From Coleofasciculus sp. FACHB-1120 (GTDB taxonomy: Bacteria > Cyanobacteriota > Cyanobacteriia > Cyanobacteriales > FACHB-T130), in contig NZ_JACJTV010000002.1 in NCBI RefSeq assembly GCF_014698845.1, positions 351,795 to 415,794 on the forward strand: DNA of 64,000 nt, written 5' to 3'. The notes below the pieces were generated by a model. The model had not been told where the DNA came from and did no database searches. It was given only the letters and a program-made list of their open reading frames with translations. Positions 25,431 through 35,562 of this stretch are shown here, piece after piece. The translations under genes were made by a program, and so were the position numbers. Every line of letters begins with the position of its first letter. The first letter of the stretch is position 1.

Positions 25431-28226
25431 TTATTTCTGTTTAAGAACGAGCAAAGTGATGTCATCGTAAATTTTTTGCTCACCGATATGCCGTCGCAGA
25501 TCCTCAATTACAACTTGTTTAATTTCTCCAGCCGTGTGTAGGCAGTTGCGACTGACTATCTCACACAGCCGCTCTAATCCATATTGCACCCTGAATCTAT
25601 CTTCGGCTTCAGTGATGCCATCGGTGTACAGCACCACTATGTCCCCTGAGTACAATTGCAACTGAATATGAGCGACGAAACTAGTAATATCTGCTTCTAG
25701 CCCAATCGGGAAGCCTAAATCAACCGTGTCAATCCGTTCCACCTGACCACCGGAACGCACAATAATCATTTCTTCGTGTTGCCCGGTCAGGCGCAGCGTT
25801 CCCCCTTGGTAGTCCAATAAGGAAAGGCTAAGATTTTTATCGGAACTCATCCGCTGTACATTGTGATAAATGGTTCGGTTGAGTACGTCCAAGAATTTTT
25901 TGGGGTCGGTTTCGTTGTTTTCCAGTAGCGTTCGGACTGCTGTCTGCACCATGATGGTTAAAACGCCGCTTTCGAGTCCGTGTCCGGTGACATCGCCGAT
26001 CCCGATTTTGACTTTATCCTCGTAATGGAGTACATCGTAGTAGTCACCGCCTACCTCTTCAGCGGGTTCCATGAAGCTAGCAATCTCCAATCCGGCAATT
26101 GATTCAAGCTCTTGCTGTTTGGGCAGTAGCATCTGTTGCAGTCGGCGTGTCACTGCTAGCTCAGCGCTCATACGGATATTGTCAGCTTGAAGACGCTCGT
26201 TGAGGGCAAGAATCTCGGCGTTAGCGCGAGCGAGTTCGCTGGTACGTTCCTCAACTTTTTGTTCCAAAGTGTGGCTGTAATTCCGCACCGCTTCCTCAGC
26301 TTGCTGGCGCTCGGTAATATCGCGCACCAGTACCACATATTCTTGGAAGTCTTGATTGTAACGGTTGGAGACGGCTGCCTCAACAATGGTGGGATGTTCG
26401 GGCGTTTTTAAGGTGTGTTCGCTCCGACTCGACCAATCATTTGGCTGACCTACCAAGGCGGGAAATATCTGGTTGAGACGACATCCCAGGAGATTAGGAG
26501 CGATCGCGGTTAATAGTTGTTCGGCGGCTGGGTTGGCTTGACGAATGACGCCGTTTTCATCGACGACAAGAATCCCATCAATGGCAATGTTGAACAAATG
26601 CTCAGACTGTTCTCTGGCTTCGACGATTGCCGTCACTTGGGGCAAACTTGTCCAGCAAGCGATCGCTACTCCAACAAAGGCAGTGATCAGCAGCATCACC
26701 ACATAGAGATTGTTGCCATTCTGACCCAGGTCTATCGTCCCAATTCTGGCTCTAAACATCCAGCTAATCGTAGCAGCGCTACAGATCAGTAAGATCAGGA
26801 TGACTACCTGAAACGCCACAAAATCGGATATTTTAGTTTGCGCTCGCCCTCGGTAATGCTGAATCCACCAAGCCGGATGAAAGGGTGCTAAAGGGATGCG
26901 GCGCATCACCCGATCTGCTGCCAAAATCCCTATGGGAAATAGCAACCCAATCAGAAAGTCCCTCCAACCCCAAGCCAGACCCCCTACCACCAAGACAACG
27001 ACTTCCAGCAAAAACAAGACCCCCGACCACCAAGGCAGAAATACCTCTGGTCTCTTTCGGCGCAGCCACAGTGCTAAATGCACCGACATGATCGAGACAA
27101 ACCAGCCGGTGTTACTCACCACCGCAATCTGGGGAACATCTCCCCAAGCTAGACAGATGAAACTGAGTAACAACGTCAGCACCAAAGCGGGACCGAATAC
27201 ACCCCGTCGGGACACTACAGCGAAGACAGGAGATAAATGTCCGTCTACAGCAAGTTGGTACAGCATCCGGGGACAGTTGGAAACCACCGTCGCGCACGAG
27301 AGAAGCGACCCAGCGGCAAGAAAAAAGGTAACGATGATAGCTGCCGACTGTCCCCAAAACGGCGTGGAAACCGCTAACAAATTTAAGAAAGTATCACCAC
27401 CTAGACCTGGATCGGTGGCTAAGCGCATCAGTACCCAGGAACCCCCCAGAAAGATGGGCGGCATAATCCAAGAGGAGATAGTTAGAAACCGCAATGTTTC
27501 ATTAGGGCGGCGGCTATCGGCAACAAATGCAGACGCAGATTCACAAGCGTAGGTCGTGTAGGTGACGAAGAATAACCACTTCGCCCAATCCGCAAAAGAG
27601 GGAGGCGACCAACTGGTGGGGAAAAAGCCAGGACTCGCTGGGGAAATGGCTAACCAGCCGATGCCAAATAGACAAAAAGCGAGTAAAAGCCCAATTGCCG
27701 GGATGACAAAAAATAAGTGCAGGATACTTAAAGCGCGGGTGCCGCTAAACGCCAAAATAAAAGTAATTAGCGTAAAGCCAATTTTCACCAGAGTATCGGG
27801 ACAGTCAATTCCTAAAGGCTCCAGGTTTACCTTAATTAGTTCGGTAAGGACAACCACGTTAATCGCCAGCGTCGAGACCCAGCTGAAGAAGTAACCAACT
27901 GCCGCGTAACGGGCTAGCCCCGGATAGTGCTTTAGCAACCGGGTGGTATAGTTGGGCGTACCTCCCGCTACGTCAGGAAAATGCCTGCCTAAGCGTTTTA
28001 CTTGTAGGTTTAGCAAGATGCCAAGGATCGTTCCTGGCAACCAGACAAAAATAGCCCCCGTACCGAGAGCAATGTGCAGTGCGGGGGCAATGGCAGGCCA
28101 AGAGATATGAGCCGTTACACCAAAGCCCCACGTTTCCAGAGAGCTAAGACTGCGGGGTAAGCGCGAAGCTGAGAGCCGATTTGGAGGAGCCGAGCCGATT
28201 GTTGTCGGCAATGGTGTTGAGGTCAT
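25431..28226 (-). CDS. APC-type permease fused to PAS and PP2C (SpoIIE) phosphatase
   Basis: 931-aa fusion. Residues about 30-520 are a polytopic membrane domain resembling amino-acid/polyamine (APC) permeases, with about 12 helices. Next are a PAS domain about 535-650, a coiled coil about 655-705 (VEERTSELARANAEILALNE), and a SpoIIE-type Ser/Thr phosphatase to the end. Metal-binding Asp residues of PP2C are all present: EEVGGDYYD, IGDVTGHGLESG, YTDGITEAEDRF and YDDITLLVLK. A permease-like sensor directly joined to a phosphatase suggests that ligand binding or transport sets phosphatase activity (inference). Its likely targets are the STAS/ATPase pair downstream. ATG start at 28226. Confidence 0.88.
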   Translation of the reverse strand: MTSTPLPTTIGSAPPNRLSASRLPRSLSSLETWGFGVTAHISWPAIAPALHIALGTGAIFVWLPGTILGILLNLQVKRLGRHFPDVAGGTPNYTTRLLKHYPGLARYAAVGYFFSWVSTLAINVVVLTELIKVNLEPLGIDCPDTLVKIGFTLITFILAFSGTRALSILHLFFVIPAIGLLLAFCLFGIGWLAISPASPGFFPTSWSPPSFADWAKWLFFVTYTTYACESASAFVADSRRPNETLRFLTISSWIMPPIFLGGSWVLMRLATDPGLGGDTFLNLLAVSTPFWGQSAAIIVTFFLAAGSLLSCATVVSNCPRMLYQLAVDGHLSPVFAVVSRRGVFGPALVLTLLLSFICLAWGDVPQIAVVSNTGWFVSIMSVHLALWLRRKRPEVFLPWWSGVLFLLEVVVLVVGGLAWGWRDFLIGLLFPIGILAADRVMRRIPLAPFHPAWWIQHYRGRAQTKISDFVAFQVVILILLICSAATISWMFRARIGTIDLGQNGNNLYVVMLLITAFVGVAIACWTSLPQVTAIVEAREQSEHLFNIAIDGILVVDENGVIRQANPAAEQLLTAIAPNLLGCRLNQIFPALVGQPNDWSSRSEHTLKTPEHPTIVEAAVSNRYNQDFQEYVVLVRDITERQQAEEAVRNYSHTLEQKVEERTSELARANAEILALNERLQADNIRMSAELAVTRRLQQMLLPKQQELESIAGLEIASFMEPAEEVGGDYYDVLHYEDKVKIGIGDVTGHGLESGVLTIMVQTAVRTLLENNETDPKKFLDVLNRTIYHNVQRMSSDKNLSLSLLDYQGGTLRLTGQHEEMIIVRSGGQVERIDTVDLGFPIGLEADITSFVAHIQLQLYSGDIVVLYTDGITEAEDRFRVQYGLERLCEIVSRNCLHTAGEIKQVVIEDLRRHIGEQKIYDDITLLVLKQK

Positions 28227-28360
28227 CAGGTTTATTCGTGTTTTTATGTCAATTTATTTTCAGCGCTTGACAATGAGAGCGATCGCGATTGAGATTTAGG
28301 AGAATTCATCGCAGTCGGATACTTTCTTTTAATTTACTTTTTAAATTTCTATGTCGAACT

Positions 28361-28500
28361 ATTTCTGTTTGAGAACTAGCAAACTGATGCTGTGGTAAAT
28401 CCTTTGTTCTGCAAATTTTCGCCGGTTCTCAATACAACCTGTTTTAGCCAGTATTACATCCCGGACCTGTTTTCGGCTTCGGTAATTTCATCGGTTCTAC
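28361..28500 (-). pseudogene. Remnant of a second PP2C phosphatase C-terminus
   Basis: The minus strand reads AEQRIYHSISLLVLKQK followed by a stop, matching GEQKIYDDITLLVLKQK at the end of the phosphatase at 25431. DNA similarity continues to about 28500 (TTTTCGGCTTCGGTAATTTCATCGGT against CTTCGGCTTCAGTGATGCCATCGGT) with frameshifts and a deletion. The Asp pair of the final motif is changed to HS. The rest of the 550-bp gap (28227-28776) shows a small CCTAAA/TTTAGG hairpin near 28560 and nothing else. Confidence 0.8.
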
Positions 28501-28776
28501 CGATTTATTTTCTCTAGATAACTTACCCATCTATTCAGAGTTGAATAGCAGTGACTGAAGCCCTAAACTAAAATTTAGGCTAAAAGCTCACAATCCGTTG
28601 CAATGAGTTCAAAGCTTAACCAGTAAGCTTTAAATTGATATAGATTCTCGCTGTAAAATTTATTTTCAGGCTCCTAAGCCAGTGCCATTCATTCATCATT
28701 GATTGTTCTTAGGGCCGCCATCAACCCTGAACCAGAAACTTTTCTACAAACCGTTAAATTTCTTTTATTAGCCTAT

Positions 28777-31761
28777 TCAAGGAGCAACGGAGGGTTCGAC
28801 TGGACGGATAATTGCTGGGGTAGCTGATTCTTCGGGTTGGAAGATTGCCTGAAGTGCTTCTTCTAGAGTTTCTGCCATAACGATACGGTTTTCGTAGGCA
28901 ACAATCACTCTCACTAATGTTGGCAGACTATTTTGTTCAGCTTCTAGATAAAGAGGTTCGACGTAGAGAAGCGATTGTTCAATCGGAATTACCAATAAAT
29001 TCCCTTGAATTGCTCTTGAACCTTGACGATTCCACAGAGAAATCTGTTGAGAAATAACCGGATCTTGGTTAATCAACGCTTCAATCTGCTCGGTTCCGTA
29101 GATTAATTGTTGCTTAGGAAATTGATAAAGTAACAGCTTACCGTAGTTTTCTCCATCGGAACGTGCTGCTAACCAAGCAATTAAGTTATTGCGTTGTATC
29201 GGAGTGAAGGGCAACAGCAAGATAAATTCTTCTTCTTGGGCTGTTGGCAGCCTCATAATTAGAAAGTAGGGTTCTACTGCTTGCTGTTCAGCGGCATAAA
29301 TTTCCATCGGAATGCGCCACTGATCTTCGCGGTTGTAGAACACCTGCTGATCTGTCATATGGTAGGTTAGTAATCGTTCCGATTGGGTGGTGAAAAAGTC
29401 CATCGGATAACGAATATGACTGCGTAAGGTAGCTGGCATCTCGTTTAAGGGTTTGAAGAGTCCCGGAAAGATGTCACTCCAGCTATGAATAATTGGGTCG
29501 TTCGGATCGGCGATGTAGAAGTTAGCAGAACCGTTGTAAGCATCGATGACGACTTTAACAGAATTCCGCATATAGTTAAAGTCATACTTGCCTGGGTCAG
29601 AGTAGGGATAGCGATCGCTGGTTGTATAAGCATCGACAATCCAGTACAAGTAACTTTGAGTCTCGTTGTCGCCAGCATTCGCCGCGACCAAATAAGGTTC
29701 GCTATCGTATCGCAAAAAAGGCGCGATCGCTCGAATTCTCTGATTAATATTGCGGCGAAACAACAACTTAGTTTTTGGCGTAAAGTCCCGCGTTAGCAAC
29801 ATTTGCCAGTCTTTTAAATACTCGGAAAACAACAACCGCCGCCACCAAGCACCGATAGAAATACCGCCGCGACCATCATAAGTATTGTAAACATTCTCGT
29901 CGCCACTCGGAAAATCTAACTCTCTCGCTCTTGTTGATGTCATCACATAGGTGTTGCTGATTTCACCGTAGTAAATCCGAGGCGTTTCAATCGGAATACT
30001 CGCTCGAATTGCTTCGCTAGATGTCTTTAAAGTGCCTGCTTCACCCCCTTCCGTACCAATATCTCTGACAAAATAGTCTGGTAGTCCACCTTGACCGACT
30101 GTATTGACTGGAGAAAGAGTAAAACCGTAACCATGAGTGTAGACTAGGTGTTCGTTCACCCAAGTCTGCGCCTGTTGGGGAACCGAACTATAGTCTAATT
30201 CCCGCGCAGCGATGAGTACCTGTTGTCTTGACGTTGCGGGCGTTTTTTGTGCAACCTCCTCAGTTTTCAACGTATATCTATCGATATCAGCATCGGGGAA
30301 CTGGTAATAAAGTCTGATTTGCTGTAACTGGCGGTTAGTTTGTAAAAGTGGTCGCGTATCCCAAAGGCGAATATTATCAATCGTTAGGTCGTTATTCTGC
30401 AAGTCATCTGCGGTGAGTTGACCTGTGGGATTAAAGGTTTGGACTTCAATATCCTCTAAATCGAATGCCTGACGTGTAAAAGCAATGCTGCGTTGTATAA
30501 AAGGTCTTTCTCGTTGGAGTTCGTTAGGCTGAACGATAAGGCGTTGAACTGCGGCGGGTAAGACAATTAGAAATGAAAAATTAAAAATTAAAAATCCCAA
30601 CAAAACAATTTTTAATTTAAAAGCTTTAATTTTTAATTGAATTGTCTGCCAGAACAGGAACAGCGCCATCGCTAGTGAGAAAAAGCTCAATCCGGTATAA
30701 AGTGGCAATCGCACGCTGACATCGGTATAACTGGCACCATAGGTAACGCCGGTGGTGGAATACAGCAATTGATAGCGCAATAACCAATAACCGAGAGCGA
30801 GAGCAGTACAGAGGAACCCGCCAAGTCCGCACAAATGGCGAATCTGCGATTTGGAAAACCCTAGAAATCTTCCCTCACTAAAACTATCTCCGGACAGCAC
30901 ATATATTAGAGTGACTGCGACAAAACCATACAAAAATAGCCCGAAAAACCAAAATTCTAGTAATTCCCAAACAGGCAACTGAAAGACATAAGAACTGATA
31001 TCTCGCCCAAATAAGGGGTCAACACTGTTAAAACTGGTGGGATGGAAATACTGTAAAATTCTCGCCCAGTGGCTTGATAGCACCAGTCCAAAGAATAAAC
31101 TGAGGACAAGCGCGATCGCAGTTAACAAAAACTGCGGATAAATCAACACCAGCGCCGCTGATACCAACACCACGACAACCTGCCAGATGCTAGAGAGCAT
31201 CTTTCTACCCATCTGCCAGATCAATTCAGGCTGAAACCAAACCGGCAACAGAGGAGATACGCTTGGCAACCCGGCCTTAGAATGCCAATAACTCGCGGCT
31301 ATTTGACCATAGTGCAGCAGCATCAACCCAATCGCTAAACTGAGTACCCCTAGCAAAGGCAAAAGCGATCGCAATTTTAGTGCTGAAGACTGAGGACGGA
31401 TCGAAGAAAAGGATTCTCTTCGATCCTCTTCACTTAAAACTTGCTCCCCCCTAACTCCCGCGCTAACGTGCTGCTTCGCGAGAAAAAAGGGAGAATCAAC
31501 CTCTCCCTTTTTAAACCCTGTTGGGGGAATCTCTTGAGAATACTTAAGACGATGGGCAAGATATAGATTACCCAGTAAAAAGCCAGCGGTGACGATAAAT
31601 GCGATCGTCCCCAACGCCGCCTGAGTGCTTAACCTGAGAAAAAACGCCGGGAGATATCCGACTTCCTGAAACCAAAAAACATCTGCTACTAGGTAGGCGA
31701 CTAGATCGAAGGCTAGCCACATTCCTAGTAGCAGTACAATTCCTGGAAAAATTCGATTCAT
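28777..31761 (-). CDS. UPF0182 family membrane protein
   Basis: 994-aa protein with about seven transmembrane helices in the first ~440 residues, followed by a long soluble domain. Family-typical stretches include [51 protein letters not shown] and [10 protein letters not shown]. The biochemical role of UPF0182 is not established. Two internal segments coincide with repeat-like DNA: about residues 76-126 (31384-31535) and about 372-400 (30562-30646). Both are in frame and lie in loops or at a helix. The ATG at 31761 is 75 bp downstream of the hemA stop, same strand. Confidence 0.93.
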   Translation of the reverse strand: MNRIFPGIVLLLGMWLAFDLVAYLVADVFWFQEVGYLPAFFLRLSTQAALGTIAFIVTAGFLLGNLYLAHRLKYSQEIPPTGFKKGEVDSPFFLAKQHVSAGVRGEQVLSEEDRRESFSSIRPQSSALKLRSLLPLLGVLSLAIGLMLLHYGQIAASYWHSKAGLPSVSPLLPVWFQPELIWQMGRKMLSSIWQVVVVLVSAALVLIYPQFLLTAIALVLSLFFGLVLSSHWARILQYFHPTSFNSVDPLFGRDISSYVFQLPVWELLEFWFFGLFLYGFVAVTLIYVLSGDSFSEGRFLGFSKSQIRHLCGLGGFLCTALALGYWLLRYQLLYSTTGVTYGASYTDVSVRLPLYTGLSFFSLAMALFLFWQTIQLKIKAFKLKIVLLGFLIFNFSFLIVLPAAVQRLIVQPNELQRERPFIQRSIAFTRQAFDLEDIEVQTFNPTGQLTADDLQNNDLTIDNIRLWDTRPLLQTNRQLQQIRLYYQFPDADIDRYTLKTEEVAQKTPATSRQQVLIAARELDYSSVPQQAQTWVNEHLVYTHGYGFTLSPVNTVGQGGLPDYFVRDIGTEGGEAGTLKTSSEAIRASIPIETPRIYYGEISNTYVMTSTRARELDFPSGDENVYNTYDGRGGISIGAWWRRLLFSEYLKDWQMLLTRDFTPKTKLLFRRNINQRIRAIAPFLRYDSEPYLVAANAGDNETQSYLYWIVDAYTTSDRYPYSDPGKYDFNYMRNSVKVVIDAYNGSANFYIADPNDPIIHSWSDIFPGLFKPLNEMPATLRSHIRYPMDFFTTQSERLLTYHMTDQQVFYNREDQWRIPMEIYAAEQQAVEPYFLIMRLPTAQEEEFILLLPFTPIQRNNLIAWLAARSDGENYGKLLLYQFPKQQLIYGTEQIEALINQDPVISQQISLWNRQGSRAIQGNLLVIPIEQSLLYVEPLYLEAEQNSLPTLVRVIVAYENRIVMAETLEEALQAIFQPEESATPAIIRPVEPSVAP
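30562..30646. repeat. AT-rich palindromic repeat read in frame inside the UPF0182 gene
   Basis: Bounded by GACAATT and AATTGTC and composed of repeated TTAAAAATTAAAAAT motifs, which usually occur in intergenic DNA. Here it is read in frame as a hydrophobic/basic stretch ([20 protein letters not shown]). Confidence 0.5.
31384..31535. repeat. Repeat-like insert read in frame inside the UPF0182 gene
   Basis: Contains the hairpin GATCGAAGA...TCTTCGATC (31398-31424) and a second inverted pair GGGAGAATC / TTCTCCC-type around 31486-31510. It encodes a charged loop ([20 protein letters not shown]) between two transmembrane helices, where the family normally has a short loop (length comparison from memory). 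Confidence 0.45.
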
Positions 31762-31835
31762 TATTCCTTGTTCGTTGTTCCTTGTTCGTTGTTCATAGAA
31801 GTTGCCATGAACCCTGAACGATGAACTCGGAACGA

Positions 31836-33122
31836 TTAGCTAAATTGTTCGCCTATATCCAGGTTAAACAGGGTTTGGAGTGCCTGCATCGCTTTGCGTC
31901 TGGCTTCGATATCTTGTTGCGATCGCAGTTGTACCATCGGATCGTGCAGAATTTTGTTAACAATTCCGCGCGTGAGTGCTTCGATAACTTCTTGATGTCT
32001 TTCGGCAAATTCCGTACCCAAGCGAGACAAAGCTTTTTCTAACTCTTGAGTGCGAATTGTTTCCATTTTATCGCGCAGGCAGCTGATGGTAGGAACGGTT
32101 TCAAGCGATCGCCACCAGACATCAAAGGCTTCCACCTCTTCTTCTAGCAGCCCCTGAGCTTCCATTGCCATCTTGCGGCGGCTTTCGTGATTCTGAGCCA
32201 CCACTGCCTTTAAGTCATCGACATTAAACGCCTGCACATTGTCGAGATCGTTAACATCTCCATCCACGTTACGTGGCACGGAAATGTCAAAGATCATCAA
32301 ACCTCGGTGCGCTTCTAGGTGAATTTCCAGCTTCGACCGATTTAACAGGGGTTCTGTGGAAGAAGTACTGGTAAACACCAAGTCTGAGCTAGCAATCTCT
32401 GACATCATTTCCGACAGCGGATACAGTTGCAACTGCGCCTCTGGGAACTGATTCGCCAATTCCTGCGCCCGCTGCATAGAGCGGTTCAGCACCGAGATGT
32501 GAACCGCTCCTTTTGCCAGTAAATGTTGCACTAACAGCCGGGACATTTTCCCAGCGCCCAAAATCGTCACTCGACAAGCTGCCAAGTTCTGGGCTTTAAT
32601 CTGGGCTAACTCTACCGCCGCTGAACTGATGGAGACAGCACCCGTCCCGATACTGGTTTCCGTCCGGACTCGCTTCCCAGCCGTCAGCGCTTGCTTGAAC
32701 AAACGATTCAGGATGCTACCGATGCCCTTGTATTGCTGTCCCAGTTTGTGGGTATGTTTCACTTGCGCCAGGATTTGCCCTTCGCCCAGTACCAAACTAT
32801 CTAAACCTGCTGACACTCGCATCAAGTGCATGACTGCATCTTCATGCAACAAAACAAATAAGTGTTGTCGCAGCTGATGGAGGGGAAGCTTGCTGTGTTC
32901 GGAAAGAAATTGGGTAACTTCCCGAACACCTTGTTCGGTTTCATGAGCAACGATGTAAATTTCCAGGCGGTTGCAGGTGCTAAGAATCGCGACTTCTGCA
33001 ATGTGGGGGTAGCTCAGGAGGTCAAGAGTTGCACCTTCACAAGCTGGCTCTGGAATACTTAATTTTTCCCGAATCTCAACCGGCGCTGTTTTATGGCTAA
33101 GACCTATGACTGCAATATTCAT
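31836..33122 (-). CDS. hemA: Glutamyl-tRNA reductase
   Basis: 428-aa enzyme of the C5 tetrapyrrole pathway. It reduces Glu-tRNA(Glu) to glutamate-1-semialdehyde with NADPH, the committed step for chlorophyll, haem and bilins. It shows [19 protein letters not shown], the catalytic Cys50 in [27 protein letters not shown], the NADPH-binding GAGKMSRLL, and a C-terminal dimerisation helix region. Length is normal. ATG at 33122. It lies between glpX and the UPF0182 gene on the minus strand. Confidence 0.98.
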   Translation of the reverse strand: MNIAVIGLSHKTAPVEIREKLSIPEPACEGATLDLLSYPHIAEVAILSTCNRLEIYIVAHETEQGVREVTQFLSEHSKLPLHQLRQHLFVLLHEDAVMHLMRVSAGLDSLVLGEGQILAQVKHTHKLGQQYKGIGSILNRLFKQALTAGKRVRTETSIGTGAVSISSAAVELAQIKAQNLAACRVTILGAGKMSRLLVQHLLAKGAVHISVLNRSMQRAQELANQFPEAQLQLYPLSEMMSEIASSDLVFTSTSSTEPLLNRSKLEIHLEAHRGLMIFDISVPRNVDGDVNDLDNVQAFNVDDLKAVVAQNHESRRKMAMEAQGLLEEEVEAFDVWWRSLETVPTISCLRDKMETIRTQELEKALSRLGTEFAERHQEVIEALTRGIVNKILHDPMVQLRSQQDIEARRKAMQALQTLFNLDIGEQFS

Positions 33123-33167
33123 TTGCTAATTGCTAATTACTAATTGCTTATTGGGTTGATGGTTAAA

Positions 33168-33227
33168 AGATTAGAAGATTGAAGATTAGAAGGTTGAAGA
33201 TTAGAAGGTTGAAGATTAGAAGGTTGA
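33168..33227. repeat. Tandem 15-bp repeat, four copies
   Basis: Four contiguous units AGATTAGAAGGTTGA (the first unit has one change), lying between hemA and glpX. Immediately downstream, CAACCTTC (33241-33248) can pair with GAAGGTTG of the last unit. Typical of cyanobacterial short tandemly repeated repetitive sequences. Confidence 0.9.
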
Positions 33228-33295
33228 AAGTGAACTTGCACAACCTTCAACCTGCAACCGACAACCTGCAACCCAATATCCCGATTATCCGCAGA

Positions 33296-34333
33296 CTACC
33301 TTAATTGCAGTTGCTTCGGCTCTTCAAACATGTGGATCGTGTCAACAAAGCGGGCGGTCTGCGACTGGCTGGAAATAACCAAGCTTTGAGTCCGTGCCCC
33401 ACCCTTGAAGAACCGGACGCCTTCCATCAGTGTTCCGGGGGTGATGCCACAAGCTGCGAACAGAACCGTCTTACCAGAGGCGAGTTCCTCAGCACCGTAA
33501 ACTTTGTCTGGGTCTGTGATGCCCATGCTATTAAGCCGTGCGATATTGCTCTCTCTGCTCTCTCCAATCAATCCAGTTTTCACCACATCTGGATCGTAGA
33601 TCAGCTGACCTTGGAAGTGTCCACCCAGACAGCGCAGAGCGGCGGCTGAGATGACACCTTCGGGGGCAGCACCAATTCCCATCAAAGCGTGAATATTGGT
33701 ACCAGAAAAGGCGCAGGAGATGGCAGCAGAAACGTCACCATCGCTGATCAGTCGCACTCTGGCACCGGCTTGCCGGATTTCTTGAATCAGCTCTTTGTGA
33801 CGGGGGCGATCCATCACCACGACTACCAGTTCCTCAATCGAGCGACTTAGGCACTCGGCGAGAATTTTCAGGTTTTGGGTAGCGGACTTGTTAATGTCAA
33901 CATGACCGCGTGCTACTGGGGGCGCTGCCAGCTTTTTCATGTAGAAGTCAGGAGCGGCAAATAAACCGCCTTTCTCAGCAATTGCCAGAACTGCCATTGA
34001 ACCATTTTGACCGTAGGCAACGAGGTTGGTGCCTTCGCAAGGGTCAACGGCAATATCAATCTCAATTAATTCATCTGGGTTGCAGTAAGTTTTGGCATCT
34101 TCGCGGGTACAGATACCAACTTCTTCTCCGATATACAACATGGGGGCATCATCGCGTTCGCCTTCACCGATGACGATCCGACCCCGCATATAAATTTTGT
34201 TCATCCGCTCCCGCATGGCTTCCACAGCCACTTGGTCAGCAATGTTTTTTTCGCCTTTGCCCATCCACCGGGAGGATGCGATCGCAGCCTGCTCCACTAC
34301 CTCTATAATTTCTAATCCCAGCGTGTTTTCCAC
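33296..34333 (-). CDS. glpX: Class II fructose-1,6-/sedoheptulose-1,7-bisphosphatase
   Basis: 345-aa GlpX-type Calvin-cycle phosphatase. In cyanobacteria this is the bifunctional F/SBPase. Motifs include [18 protein letters not shown], the metal-binding [31 protein letters not shown], and [19 protein letters not shown]. The GTG at 34333 ([15 protein letters not shown]) is preceded by GAGGAT about 8 nt upstream, and the family N-terminus fits. No thioredoxin-type cysteine pair was looked for in detail. Confidence 0.96.
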   Translation of the reverse strand: MENTLGLEIIEVVEQAAIASSRWMGKGEKNIADQVAVEAMRERMNKIYMRGRIVIGEGERDDAPMLYIGEEVGICTREDAKTYCNPDELIEIDIAVDPCEGTNLVAYGQNGSMAVLAIAEKGGLFAAPDFYMKKLAAPPVARGHVDINKSATQNLKILAECLSRSIEELVVVVMDRPRHKELIQEIRQAGARVRLISDGDVSAAISCAFSGTNIHALMGIGAAPEGVISAAALRCLGGHFQGQLIYDPDVVKTGLIGESRESNIARLNSMGITDPDKVYGAEELASGKTVLFAACGITPGTLMEGVRFFKGGARTQSLVISSQSQTARFVDTIHMFEEPKQLQLR

Positions 34334-34526
34334 AAAAATTATCCTCTCAACTGCTTGATTTAGCGTCGTTTCATCTGGCGATTCCAGTTAGAAGTCTATC
34401 AGAGGGGGGATACCCAAAGCTGGAGATTAACGGCTTGGTTTATGTTAACTTTTGTAATTCGTCCGGCTGACGGGTCATGGGTGATTCGTTAGGAAATCAC
34501 GAATAACTCATGACTCTTGGCGTTCT

Positions 34527-35468
34527 CTAGGGCAATTCAACCGACGTCGGTTTAGCAATGTGAGGCAGACCCCAACCGAGTTTTTCTCGTAAAATTCGGA
34601 AAAACTCAGGGGATTGTAAGCGGATGAATCGAGCCGAAAAGGGCGATCGCTCTAGATACACCCGATCTTCTGGCAATACATAGCACCCAGCATTCCCATC
34701 CACCACCATCACCAGTCGGTTAGGATTCGCGGGGAAAATCGTCACAGGTTCGCTATCTGCAAACACCAACGCCCTAGACGCCAATGAATGAGGACAAATC
34801 GGCACCAACTGTAATGTCGGCACTCCAGGCGTCACCACCGGCCCCCCAGCACTCAATGAGTAAGCCGTTGAGCCAGTCGGAGTCGAGATAATCACCCCAT
34901 CTGCGGCAATATCCATCAGCGCGTGACGCCCAATCAGCACCTCAAAATGGCACATACTGGTGAGCGGTTCCCGATGAATCACCATTTCATTCAGGCACAG
35001 TGCTTCCCACAGCCGGGTATTCTCTCGAAATAGCTGCACCGAGAGCATCGCCCGCTCTTCGACTTCATACTCCCCAGACATGAGCATTTCCAGCGCTTGC
35101 GGTATCTGGTTCACATAAGCTTCAGTAAGAAAACCCATGTGCCCAGTATTCACCGCCAGCAAGGGAATCCCGCAAGGTGCCACTTGGCGAAATGCCGCCA
35201 GAACCGTGCCATCTCCCCCCAGCACCACAGCAAATTTCATCTCTTTATCAAAGCCAGGGGGGGCCAGGGAATCAATCGGGGTATGACATACCGGACGATC
35301 GGGGCGAGAATATCCCAAAATTCCACCGGAACCCGTTGTCATGCAAACTTCCCAACCAGCGGCTGTCAGCTTGTCCTTTAACTCTGTTGCAGCGCGACAA
35401 GCTACAGGTTTGGTGTCATTGTAAATAATCCCTGCTTTGGGCACGCTTCGAGTCCGGTAGTAGTTCAT
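34527..35468 (-). CDS. nadK: NAD(+) kinase
   Basis: 313-aa kinase that phosphorylates NAD to NADP. It shows [13 protein letters not shown] at the start, the catalytic [11 protein letters not shown] (GGDGT at residues 84-88), [33 protein letters not shown] and a basic C-terminal domain. Length is normal for the larger cyanobacterial paralogue. ATG at 35468. It lies between ycf39 and glpX on the same strand with short gaps. Confidence 0.96.
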   Translation of the reverse strand: MNYYRTRSVPKAGIIYNDTKPVACRAATELKDKLTAAGWEVCMTTGSGGILGYSRPDRPVCHTPIDSLAPPGFDKEMKFAVVLGGDGTVLAAFRQVAPCGIPLLAVNTGHMGFLTEAYVNQIPQALEMLMSGEYEVEERAMLSVQLFRENTRLWEALCLNEMVIHREPLTSMCHFEVLIGRHALMDIAADGVIISTPTGSTAYSLSAGGPVVTPGVPTLQLVPICPHSLASRALVFADSEPVTIFPANPNRLVMVVDGNAGCYVLPEDRVYLERSPFSARFIRLQSPEFFRILREKLGWGLPHIAKPTSVELP

Positions 35469-35562
35469 TTTTAATTGTTAGCGATCGCGGGTTGGTTTTT
35501 ATATATGTAAACTATTAAAAACCAACAACTAACAACTCACTTTGCTTTGAGCCTGTAATCAG

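Noticed and set aside
26896..27552. A 218-codon plus-strand frame opposite the permease-phosphatase gene
   Set aside because: It lies fully antisense to a gene with strong domain evidence and encodes a Lys/Thr/Pro-rich sequence with no family-like features.
33168..33227. CRISPR array
   Set aside because: The units are contiguous 15-mers without spacers, and no cas genes are present in the window.
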